Positions 45,825-52,917 of a stretch of DNA of 64,000 nucleotides are shown here, piece after piece. The stretch comes from MED-G105 sp039025235 (GTDB lineage: Bacteria; Pseudomonadota; Alphaproteobacteria; Caulobacterales; Parvularculaceae). Below the pieces are notes generated by a model. The model was not told the origin of the DNA. It saw only the letters and a program-made list of their open reading frames with translations, and did not search any database. Location: assembly GCA_039025235.1 (NCBI GenBank), contig JBCCOS010000001.1, positions 1-64,000 of the forward strand, given 5' to 3'. The number at the start of each line of letters is the position of its first letter. The stretch's first letter is position 1. Both the position numbers and the translations under genes were made by a program.

Positions 45825-47204
45825 CAGGCGCGAAAGCAGATCACGGGCAAAGATGGAAAGCGTGTCATCGCGCGCGCCCATAATAACGATACGGTCACCT
45901 GGCCGCGCGATGGAAACGATCGCATCAGCGCAGTCGTCACGTGTGGCAAAGCACTCAGCATGCCGATTTTGGGCTCTGACACCATCGATGACATCGCTGC
46001 TCGAAACGCTACGATCGACTGTTCCACCAAAATAAACGGGTTCCGGCATGAACAATCGGTCGTCGTCTTTCATTTCTGTTGCAAAGGTTTGAATGAATTC
46101 GTTTTTCAGGGTCCTTAAGGGTCCAAACCCATGGGGCTGAAATAAAATCAGTAAGCGCCCGGGGAAGGCGTGCAGCGTTCTAAGCGTTGCCGTAATTTTA
46201 TCGGGATTGTGCCCAAAGTCATCAACAACGGCAATATCATTCCTTGTGCCAATGAGTTCAAAACGGCGTTTGACGCCTTGAAAGCGTTCTATGCTTTTCG
46301 CGGCATCGTCGAATGAAATCCCGTATCCGATCGCGGCACCAATGGCGGCAAGCGCGTTTGCGACATTATGGTGTCCGGGGACTTTCATTGTCGCATGCGC
46401 CGTTTCCTCTGCGTAGTGGGCGGTGAATGATATCCCGAACGGTTGGGGGCGTATTTGACTGGCGAATAAGTCTGCCGAATGATCACTAAGCGAAAAGGTC
46501 AGCGAATTTTGGGCATGACCTGCCAGGGAACGCGCTTCGGTGTTGTCGAGGTTTACGACACTTTTTTCTGCCCGTCGAAGATAATCACCAAAGAGTATCC
46601 GCAATTCCTCCATACTTTTGTGGTCATGGGCGACATTCGTCAGTATCGCAATGGATGGATTAAACAGCGCTATAGACCCGTCGCTTTCATCGATCTCGCT
46701 AATGAAGGGTTCGCCATCACCAATCCGTGCGCTCGCAAATGGCGCATCATCTGTGGCAAAGTTCTTCATCACCGCGCCATTCATAACGGTGGGGTCTTGC
46801 TTGGCATCGTGAAATATTGAGGCGGCCATTGCGGTCGTCGTCGATTTTCCGGACGTTCCGGCAATCCCTATTGATTGCGAAGCTGCGTTAAAGAGCTCTG
46901 CCAGCGCCTCTGCACGCGTAATCCGCGCGAGACCCGCTTTACGTGCTGCCGCAATATCCGGAACCGTATCTTCAATTGCCGTTGAGGCAATAAGCGTTTG
47001 TGCCGGTTTTATACCAGACCCGTCTTGTGGATAGAGATCAATGCCGAGCCCACGAAGATAGTCGAATTTTGCTGCAACCCGGCCCTGGTCGAGCATGCGG
47101 TCGGACCCTGATACAGTAAAGCCGCGCGCTCGGAGGATGGCGGCGAGGGGCAGCATGCCGCTACCACCAATGCCACAAAGAAAGTATTTCTGCGCTTTGC
47201 TCAA
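45822..47204 (-). CDS. Mur ligase family protein (MurC/Mpl-like)
   Basis: The protein has all three Mur ligase domains: the UDP-binding Rossmann part (GIGGSGMLPLAAILRARGF), the ATP loop GTSGKSTTTAM (the usual GTHGKT His is Ser) and the C-terminal domain with DDFGHNPDKI and GRLLILFQPHGFGP. At 460 residues it fits MurC or Mpl. It lies outside a division/cell-wall cluster. Before the nearby insertion it would have lain close to an LD-carboxypeptidase gene, which favours an Mpl-like recycling role, attaching a peptide to UDP-MurNAc. This is an inference. Confidence 0.85.
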   Translation of the reverse strand: MSKAQKYFLCGIGGSGMLPLAAILRARGFTVSGSDRMLDQGRVAAKFDYLRGLGIDLYPQDGSGIKPAQTLIASTAIEDTVPDIAAARKAGLARITRAEALAELFNAASQSIGIAGTSGKSTTTAMAASIFHDAKQDPTVMNGAVMKNFATDDAPFASARIGDGEPFISEIDESDGSIALFNPSIAILTNVAHDHKSMEELRILFGDYLRRAEKSVVNLDNTEARSLAGHAQNSLTFSLSDHSADLFASQIRPQPFGISFTAHYAEETAHATMKVPGHHNVANALAAIGAAIGYGISFDDAAKSIERFQGVKRRFELIGTRNDIAVVDDFGHNPDKITATLRTLHAFPGRLLILFQPHGFGPLRTLKNEFIQTFATEMKDDDRLFMPEPVYFGGTVDRSVSSSDVIDGVRAQNRHAECFATRDDCADAIVSIARPGDRIVIMGARDDTLSIFARDLLSRL

Positions 47205-47275
47205 TTCTTGTCCCTTTCTAGGGTTGGCCAGCGGACAGTCATTGTTGCTGTCGCGTCTCGTGTCTATCGTAAAAT

Positions 47276-47283
47276 CAACTACC
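47276..47283. repeat. Left target-site duplication
   Basis: CAACTACC, repeated exactly at 50206-50213. IS1595-family elements make 8-bp duplications. Confidence 0.95.
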
Positions 47284-47341
47284 CGGTATTATGCCCCAAA
47301 CGCCATTAGAAGTGAATCCGTCTGCGCCCTAAATTCAGCGC

Positions 47342-47782
47342 ATGGATGAATCAACAACGGGCAATCAATACGCACTGGCGATGATGAAGAAACGCCGCGC
47401 CAAAATGGCGGGCGAGGTGGAATCATTTCGCGACAGAGTGCTGCGACGGTTCGAGCAAATCGAAACGCTGGACGCCGCTATCAAGATATTCGAGCCGGGC
47501 TTTGATCCGGACTCGGTGAAACCGATAAAACACCGCGTTAGATCAAATCTGTTCAAGCGCGGCGAGCTTTCACGCCTCATTCTCGGCGTTCTCAGAAAGT
47601 CAGAACACCCTTTGAGCGCCCGGCGGATCACTGATCACATAATGAACGAAATGGGGTTTGAATCAGAGGCGCGCCCGGCGATTACAAATCGCGTAAGCTC
47701 TAACCTCAATTACCAGTTGAAAATGAACAAGACAGTGAAGCGAGTGGGCGAAGGCTCTCGCGCCAAATGGCGGATACTTTAA
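47342..47782 (+). CDS. IS cargo protein, possible winged-helix
   Basis: I do not recognise a named family. The 146-residue product is basic, with an N-terminal coiled-like stretch and a C-terminal part (about 75-146; LSRLILGVLRKSEHPLSARRITDHIM...GSRAKWRIL) whose order of helices and final strand fits a winged-helix fold. That would suit DNA binding. It starts 33 bases inside the left inverted repeat. Its stop codon overlaps that of the transposase in a shared TTAA, so the two genes converge. A link with transposition control is only a guess. Confidence 0.6.
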   Translation: MDESTTGNQYALAMMKKRRAKMAGEVESFRDRVLRRFEQIETLDAAIKIFEPGFDPDSVKPIKHRVRSNLFKRGELSRLILGVLRKSEHPLSARRITDHIMNEMGFESEARPAITNRVSSNLNYQLKMNKTVKRVGEGSRAKWRIL

Positions 47783-48693
47783 GCCGCACGCTTGCCGTAG
47801 CAAGTGAAGTCAACGCTTTGCTTTGATGCGAGCGCCAGTCCGGCAACGCGGTTCACCTGATGGCCGTTTGATTTACGGCGGTTGTCCTCGCGCCATGATG
47901 CCTCTTGCGCATAGCGAAGAAGATACGGGCCGCTAATCCAGTGGTTATGGCCTTGCTCGGCGCGGCGAAGACGGGAGAAGAAAGACTCGGCTTGGTTAGT
48001 GCAAGCCTCATCCGTGGAATATGCCAATTCGTGATTGATGCGGCGAACATCAAAACGGGCGTGGAGATTGTTCCATGACGGCGCTTCGTCAGCGTGAAGG
48101 ATTGTCGCCGGATCAACGCGGCGCTCGATCCATGCTGTTGCTTCGGCTTCTGTTTTGAGTACGTTGGGCAATGAGCGGCCATTGCGCTCGCGGACCACAA
48201 CGACGCAGCGCCGCTTGCCAGTTTGATTGATGAGCAGACGGCGGTCGCGGCGGTTCTCGCGCTTGTTGGCGTGCTTTATGTGACCACCGAAATAGGCGCC
48301 GTCAATTTCTGCCTCAACGCCTTCGCCGCCCATCTGACGACCACGCATTTCAGACGCCATAGCCTCACGCAGTTTGTGGCAAAGCACAAACGCTGTCCGA
48401 TAGGTGACACCCAACTCGCGCGACATGGCGAGCATCGACTTACCTTTGACTTCATTGCAGAACAGTAGGATCGCGGCGAGATAAATCCATAGCGGGAGTT
48501 TATGCGACGCGAACAGCGTTCCTGACGTGATAGTGAAATCCTTGCCGCAGTCGCTGCAACGATAGCGAGGCGCACCTGACTTGCGGCGGCAATCCCATAC
48601 GTCAAGTGAACCGCAATGCGCACAAACCGCCTGGCCCTGCGTCTCAGGCCACCGTAGCTGCGAAAACAGTTTTTCGATGGCCTCGTCAGTCAT
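47779..48693 (-). CDS. IS1595 family transposase
   Basis: The 304-residue enzyme has the IS1595/ISXO2-type architecture: an N-terminal zinc ribbon with C24/C27 and C46/C49, a helix-turn-helix-like part, then a DDE-type core with D131 (EIDGAYFGG), D202 (LHADEAPSW) and N233/E236 (TNQAESFFSRLRR). No frameshift or truncation is seen, so it may be active. The ATG at 48693 has AGAGG upstream; an in-frame TTG lies at 48741. Confidence 0.93.
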   Translation of the reverse strand: MTDEAIEKLFSQLRWPETQGQAVCAHCGSLDVWDCRRKSGAPRYRCSDCGKDFTITSGTLFASHKLPLWIYLAAILLFCNEVKGKSMLAMSRELGVTYRTAFVLCHKLREAMASEMRGRQMGGEGVEAEIDGAYFGGHIKHANKRENRRDRRLLINQTGKRRCVVVVRERNGRSLPNVLKTEAEATAWIERRVDPATILHADEAPSWNNLHARFDVRRINHELAYSTDEACTNQAESFFSRLRRAEQGHNHWISGPYLLRYAQEASWREDNRRKSNGHQVNRVAGLALASKQSVDFTCYGKRAA

Positions 48694-48847
48694 ATTGAAA
48701 ACCTCTACCAGGCTCAGTGTTTTTGCGGTTTTTGAGAGCAAAAAGTGTTACGCCATGATGCGAAATACTTATATATGATGCTGATGCAACAGATATAGGG
48801 ATTATATGATTACATCAAGGGATAATTCCTCAAAATAGTGTGAAATA

Positions 48848-48861
48848 CCTCAAATATGAGG
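48848..48861. promoter_or_regulatory. Palindrome over the ribosome-binding site of the DUF6471 gene
   Basis: CCTCAAATATGAGG, with CCTCA/TGAGG arms, 4 bases before the ATG at 48866. It could be an operator or an RNA hairpin that hides the GAGG site. Confidence 0.4.
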
Positions 48862-48865
48862 AAAT

Positions 48866-49093
48866 ATGAGCGACGTAGACAAGGAATATCAAGCAAAAGC
48901 AAAGGGTTTACTCAAGGCAGAAATGGCCCGCCGCAACTTGAATTATGACGACTTAGCCGAGAAACTGGCGGCGATCGGGGTAGAAGACAGCGCCAAAAAC
49001 CTCTCAAACAAGATCGGGCGCGGATCATTTTCAGGGGCGTTTTTCTTACAGTGTTTGGGCGCGTTGGACGTGAAGGAATTGCGGTTGGATTGA
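48866..49093 (+). CDS. DUF6471 family protein
   Basis: The 75-residue product matches DUF6471, small proteins with a Cro-like or helix-turn-helix look: LLKAEMARRNLNYDDLAEKLAAIGV...NLSNKIGRGSFSGAFFLQCLGALGV-type pattern. DNA binding is likely but not shown. GAGG precedes the ATG. Its 3' end overlaps the next gene by 43 bases, suggesting coupled expression. It is cargo of the IS1595 element. Confidence 0.8.
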   Translation: MSDVDKEYQAKAKGLLKAEMARRNLNYDDLAEKLAAIGVEDSAKNLSNKIGRGSFSGAFFLQCLGALDVKELRLD

Positions 49094-50124
49094 TTGCGCT
49101 TTGCGCTGCCGCCGCTAGTGCTCAAGAGCGAGTCACATACAACAAAACTGCTTTGGACTGCGTACCGGAAGGCTGTTTTGTTGTCCGGTATGTTCCTGCA
49201 CCGAGGCTAAAGCCCAAGACAAAGGGCTATCAGAACGGTTCCGAAGAAAATCAACAAGCCCGCCCAACTGGTAACAAGCCAGAAACGGCCCCACACTCCA
49301 CTCTGTCGCCAACTGCTGATGTTCCGACTAGTGATAATCTCGGTGAGCCGAAAATATCCCACGGAGAACAAAACGAAGCAGACGGTAATAGCACTCCACG
49401 CCAATTTTTGTGGCTCTACCCTAACGAATGGGTTGCGCTTTTTACTTTTGTGCTCATGGCTTCGACCGTCGCCTTGTGGCGAACCGCTTCCAAGCAGGGC
49501 GTGACGATGCAAGAAACTTTGGATCAAATGAGGACTAGCGATGCAGAACGATCTAACGAGTTCGCTAATCAACTTAAAGTCACCAAAGAATCTAGTGATG
49601 CTGCCACCAGAACTGCTCAGAGCTACATAGACACCGAGCGCGCGTGGCTTTTCCTTACGGGCGGCTTCGAACCACAAACAGTTTCCGACCCGAATAGAAC
49701 TGATAAACAGAATCCGTCGTTCCTCTTCATAGCCAGGTGGAAAAACACAGGCAAAACCCCTGCTGTCAATGTCGAGCTTTGTGGCGGGCGCTGTATTCTG
49801 AATATTGATGATCCTGTACCTGATAGTTTCGAATTTATAAGGAAGCCGAGCGGTCCTCAAAGTGGGACAATCGGCCCGGAAATGCCCTTCAACAACCTTA
49901 GCAATATCACCAAGCAAGAAATGATAGAGGTCGCCGATGAGAAAAAGCGGCTCATTCTTTGGTCTACATGTATCTACAAAGATGTTTTTTCTAACAAGCA
50001 AAGGATAACTGCTGTCTGCGCTGAGGTCACTACCGTGGGCGGCTCTGTAAACCTCGAATCCAAAAACTTGACGCGAGAATTTTTCCAAATTGAGATTAAA
50101 GGAAAGCACAATTACGCAAAGTAG
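49051..50124 (+). CDS. IS cargo: secreted/membrane protein of unknown function
   Basis: No family recognised. From the GTG at 49051 the protein has a good signal-like N-terminus (MFGRVGREGIAVGLIALCAA, cleavage near ASA at 24), a Cys-containing and then low-complexity linker, one membrane helix (about 127-143, WVALFTFVLMASTVALW), a helical stretch rich in Thr/Asp/Gln, and a beta-rich C-terminal domain (200-357). An alternative TTG start at 49090 overlaps the DUF6471 stop but lacks the basic residues. It is the last gene of the element, ending 57 bases before the right repeat. Confidence 0.65.
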   Translation: MFGRVGREGIAVGLIALCAAAASAQERVTYNKTALDCVPEGCFVVRYVPAPRLKPKTKGYQNGSEENQQARPTGNKPETAPHSTLSPTADVPTSDNLGEPKISHGEQNEADGNSTPRQFLWLYPNEWVALFTFVLMASTVALWRTASKQGVTMQETLDQMRTSDAERSNEFANQLKVTKESSDAATRTAQSYIDTERAWLFLTGGFEPQTVSDPNRTDKQNPSFLFIARWKNTGKTPAVNVELCGGRCILNIDDPVPDSFEFIRKPSGPQSGTIGPEMPFNNLSNITKQEMIEVADEKKRLILWSTCIYKDVFSNKQRITAVCAEVTTVGGSVNLESKNLTREFFQIEIKGKHNYAK

Positions 50125-50205
50125 CAGATTAAACACTCACACCTCCCCTAAGAGATGTGGGCACGGGCGCGACACCCGGCTAATGGCGTTTGGGGCATAA
50201 TACCG

Positions 50206-50213
50206 CAACTACC
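50206..50213. repeat. Right target-site duplication
   Basis: CAACTACC, identical to the sequence at 47276-47283. Confidence 0.95.
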
Positions 50214-50547
50214 AGTGCCTATGCTCAATACCTTAGGTTTTTGACCCTTGGATAAAAGAGACGGTTTCATCTAACTATTTATTAATCGGCGGGGTTATCA
50301 ATCTAATGCGGCAATGCGCAAGAACACCTCTAACGAGCTATTGCAAGGGTTTCGCATTGCATCGGTGACCGATTGCCCGCTGGGCGAGTTAAAGGAGCCC
50401 GCGGTGGATCATGCAGGAGATTGAGACGTTGGCCTTAGAAATGGGCCCCAGACTGAGGTTCTCGACTGAGGCTCTCGACTGAGGCTCTCGACTCTGGCCC
50501 AAAACTGGGGTTTTAGAATTGGGCCGTAAAACGATGTCACAAAGCTG
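50214..50547. other. Region between IS element and LD-carboxypeptidase gene
   Basis: About 330 bp with no gene seen. It contains three and a half copies of a 13-bp repeat (50451-50495) and a hairpin GGCCCAA/TTGGGCC just before the next gene. Confidence 0.4.
50451..50495 (+). repeat. 13-bp tandem repeat
   Basis: Units read GACTGAGGTTCTC, GACTGAGGCTCTC, GACTGAGGCTCTC, then a partial GACTCTGG. It lies about 50-100 bases before the LD-carboxypeptidase start, so copy number could alter its leader. Confidence 0.85.
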
Positions 50548-51372
50548 ATGACCAAACGAATCGCCATAACGGCTCCCGCACGGGCCCTAGATCGTGCAGC
50601 GGCAGAGGCCGTTCTGAAGCTAAATCGTGAAAAGCTCGATGCTGGCGCGTTAGAGCTTGTCTTTCATCCGCAGTGTTTTTCGCGCAATGGACATTTTGCG
50701 GGCACCGACGCCGAGCGTGCGTCGGCGTTTTTGGAGGCCGCGAACGACCCGTCTTTTGACGCTGTTTGGTTTGCACGCGGTGGCTATGGCTCTTGCCGGT
50801 TCGGTGAGGACACCTTCACCGCGATGTCCCCTGCAGCCATGGACAAGATTTATCTTGGTTATTCTGACCTTGGTTTTGTCTTAGCCCGCCTTCAAAGCGC
50901 AGGGATCGGCAAACCTGCCCATGGTCCGATGCCCGCCGACATCTTGCATGAGGGCGGAGAGGCCGCAATTTTAAGGGTGTTAAATTGGCTAGCGTTCAGC
51001 GATGCCTCTTCGCTTGAAGCTACGCCCAAGCCATCGGCGCCAGTTCTTGCTTTCAATATTATGGTCCTCGCAAGCGCTATGTCTGGCACCAATAAGCCAA
51101 ATCTCGCTGGCCGAATTTTGATGCTTGAAGAGGTCGGTGAGCATTTATATGCAATGGATCGGGCTCTTTTTGCAATTTTTATGACCGACGCGGCAAAGAG
51201 TTTGGCGGGTGTTATGTTGGGACGGGTCAGTCATATCCCTGAAAATGACATTGAGTTTGGCGCAACACCAGAGGCGATCATTCAGTTCTGGTGCAAACGC
51301 GCTGGCGTCCCTTATCTTGGTCGCGCAGATATTGGCCATGATGCCGAAAATAAAATTGTACCTTTTGGTTAA
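50548..51372 (+). CDS. LD-carboxypeptidase (peptidase S66)
   Basis: S66 enzymes remove the terminal D-Ala from murein tetrapeptides in cell-wall recycling, in the cytoplasm. The 274-residue protein has the nucleophile S106 in YLGYSDLGF, the HGPMPAD oxyanion/binding segment, a Glu in LEEVGE and the catalytic His near the end (IGHDAENKIVPFG). No signal peptide. The ATG at 50548 is chosen; no strong ribosome-binding site. Context with the Mur ligase suggests a shared recycling pathway. The product symbol ldcA is not assigned because similarity to the E. coli enzyme is only at family level. Confidence 0.88.
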   Translation: MTKRIAITAPARALDRAAAEAVLKLNREKLDAGALELVFHPQCFSRNGHFAGTDAERASAFLEAANDPSFDAVWFARGGYGSCRFGEDTFTAMSPAAMDKIYLGYSDLGFVLARLQSAGIGKPAHGPMPADILHEGGEAAILRVLNWLAFSDASSLEATPKPSAPVLAFNIMVLASAMSGTNKPNLAGRILMLEEVGEHLYAMDRALFAIFMTDAAKSLAGVMLGRVSHIPENDIEFGATPEAIIQFWCKRAGVPYLGRADIGHDAENKIVPFG

Positions 51373-51465
51373 TTCCCTGCATGTAATGCGATTTGTATCG
51401 TGTATGAGAGAGGGGTAGCATCCACTCGATTGCGCACGTATTTTTCACGCTTCAAGAGGCTTTTC

Positions 51466-52452
51466 ATGAAAATCAGACCACTCACGCAAACCGTCGCCGT
51501 ATCTATTGGCGCAGCGGCCTTTCTCGCTGCTTGTTCTGGCGGAGGAGAAGCGGATGCCGATGCTGCTGCCGATTCTGGTGGTAGTAGTAGCACTGAAACA
51601 AGCGTGACCGAGGCAAAAGAAAAGGCAAAACCTGTGGATCTCGCCGCCTTAGCAGAAAAGAATTTGACGGCGTCCAAGGCCTATCTTGAGGAAAATGCAA
51701 AACGTGATGACGTAACCGTTACGCAAAGTGGCTTGCAATATCAGGTGCTCGAAGAAGGACCAGAAGGCGGTCGCACGCCCACGCCGGCCGACCTTGTCGA
51801 TGTTCATTATGTTGGCACACTGATTGATGGCGTTGAGTTCGATTCCTCACGCGCCCGCGGTGCTGCGGCACGCTTTCTTGCCGGCCAAGTGATTAATGGG
51901 TGGGTTGAGGCGTTACAATTGATGAGTGAGGGGGACCGTTATCGCCTTCATATCCCGCCGGAGCTGGCCTATGGCGAAGGTGGCGCTGGTGCTGATATTG
52001 GTCCAAACCAAGCCCTCATTTTCGATGTGGAGCTTCTGAAGGTGACCAATCCGGAAATTAATCTTGCTGCAGCAACAGAGTTTTTATCCGAGAACGGAAA
52101 AAAAGAGGGCGTTGTTACAACCACATCCGGGCTTCAATACAAAATAATAAATGAGGGAACGGATGGGGCAGCAAGCCCAACCGATGCCAATGTCGTCAAG
52201 GTGCATTATGAAGGGCGCCTGATTGATGGCACGATATTCGACTCATCCTACGAGCGCGGTGAGCCCGCAGAATTTCCTTTGGGCCGCGTGATTCCGGGTT
52301 GGATCGAAGGCGTTCAGCTCATGAGTGAGGGTGACAAGTATCAATTCTATATCAAGCCGGAATTAGCATACGGCGTGGCAGGCCGGCCGATGACGATCGG
52401 ACCCAATGAGCTTCTCGTGTTCGATGTTGAGTTGTTGGAAGTCAAAGAATAG
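51466..52452 (+). CDS. Lipoprotein with two FKBP-type peptidyl-prolyl isomerase domains
   Basis: The precursor has a lipobox (FLAAC), so it should be a membrane-anchored periplasmic lipoprotein. After an acidic Ser/Gly linker come two FKBP units, each with its own short helix. Domain 1 has VHYVGTLIDGVEFDSS, GQVINGWVEAL and PPELAYGEGG; domain 2 has VHYEGRLIDGTIFDSS, GRVIPGWIEGV and KPELAYGVAG. Both keep the key aromatic and Asp residues, so both could be active. Most relatives (Mip, FkpA) have one domain. The ATG at 51466 has AAGAGG upstream. Confidence 0.93.
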   Translation: MKIRPLTQTVAVSIGAAAFLAACSGGGEADADAAADSGGSSSTETSVTEAKEKAKPVDLAALAEKNLTASKAYLEENAKRDDVTVTQSGLQYQVLEEGPEGGRTPTPADLVDVHYVGTLIDGVEFDSSRARGAAARFLAGQVINGWVEALQLMSEGDRYRLHIPPELAYGEGGAGADIGPNQALIFDVELLKVTNPEINLAAATEFLSENGKKEGVVTTTSGLQYKIINEGTDGAASPTDANVVKVHYEGRLIDGTIFDSSYERGEPAEFPLGRVIPGWIEGVQLMSEGDKYQFYIKPELAYGVAGRPMTIGPNELLVFDVELLEVKE

Positions 52453-52625
52453 CTTTTCCTCCGGGACAATCCCGTAAGAGGAGCGGATTGGGCGCGAGAA
52501 AAAAAGCAATCTGGGTGATGCCAAGGCTGCATCTCTCTTTCAAAAACTTCGATTTATTTTTGAGAGCTGTGATGTTTGCCTTGGTTGTTTGAGCCGTTTG
52601 CCTCGAATGAGTTGTTGAGCGGCTT

Positions 52626-52727
52626 TAAAGTATTTCCAAGCCAAGTGTGTGCGGTTGGCGTTGCGGGAATGCGTAAAATCAACACCTTAAAGCGCTGCTC
52701 TGATTCCAATTGAAACGGAGGCGCTTT
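52626..52727 (+). repeat. Palindromic element, family I (I-7)
   Basis: A family I copy with the loop AAGTGTGTGCGGTT; the second outer arm is altered (GGGAATGC). It lies about 170 bases after the FKBP gene, in a tandem-gene gap. Confidence 0.9.
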
Positions 52728-52855
52728 CGGCTGCGGTCATCTGCAAACACTTGATCTGGAGAAGCGTTAAGTCCGCCGCTATCGGTGTTCGAGCACCCTT
52801 GCGGCATTTTATCCTTTTTATCGAAAACCGAAACTGGTCCGTCATATTTTCATTG

Positions 52856-52881
52856 AACATATAAAGAGATCTTTATATGTT
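52856..52881. promoter_or_regulatory. Palindromic operator, SahR-like, upstream of metH
   Basis: Arms AACATATAAAGA and TCTTTATATGTT (12 bp each, perfect) are separated by GA. The sequence resembles the ATATAAAG/CTTTATAT type operator that I associate with SahR, an S-adenosylhomocysteine-sensing regulator of metH and ahcY in Proteobacteria. It ends 36 bases before the metH ATG, a position expected for repression. Confidence 0.6.
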
Positions 52882-52917
52882 AATAAGTATGAATTTCGTT
52901 AGTCAAAGGTGAGTTCT

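Larger units (their letters stand above)
47284..50205. mobile_element. Complete IS1595-family element with cargo genes
   Basis: The 2922-bp element is bounded by perfect 25-bp inverted repeats (left 47284-47308, starting CGGTATTATGCCCCAAACGC; right 50181-50205) and by the 8-bp direct repeat CAACTACC. It encodes an IS1595-type transposase on the minus strand and three other genes on the plus strand: a 146-residue protein, a DUF6471 protein and a secreted/membrane protein. Plain IS1595 elements are near 1 kb, so most of this one is cargo. Perfect repeats and duplication argue for recent insertion. It landed between the Mur ligase and the LD-carboxypeptidase genes and broke neither. Confidence 0.93.
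52453..52917. other. metH upstream region
   Basis: About 465 bp holding family I element I-7 and a near-perfect palindrome at 52856-52881. No gene or known riboswitch fold was recognised. Confidence 0.5.

Noticed and set aside
49207..50136. Minus-strand frame of 309 codons in the IS element
   Set aside because: It is antisense to the better-supported cargo gene, has no usable start signal and no recognised domain.
52728..52855. SAM-II or cobalamin riboswitch before metH
   Set aside because: I could not find the conserved B12-box or SAM-II core; the palindrome is a simpler explanation for control.
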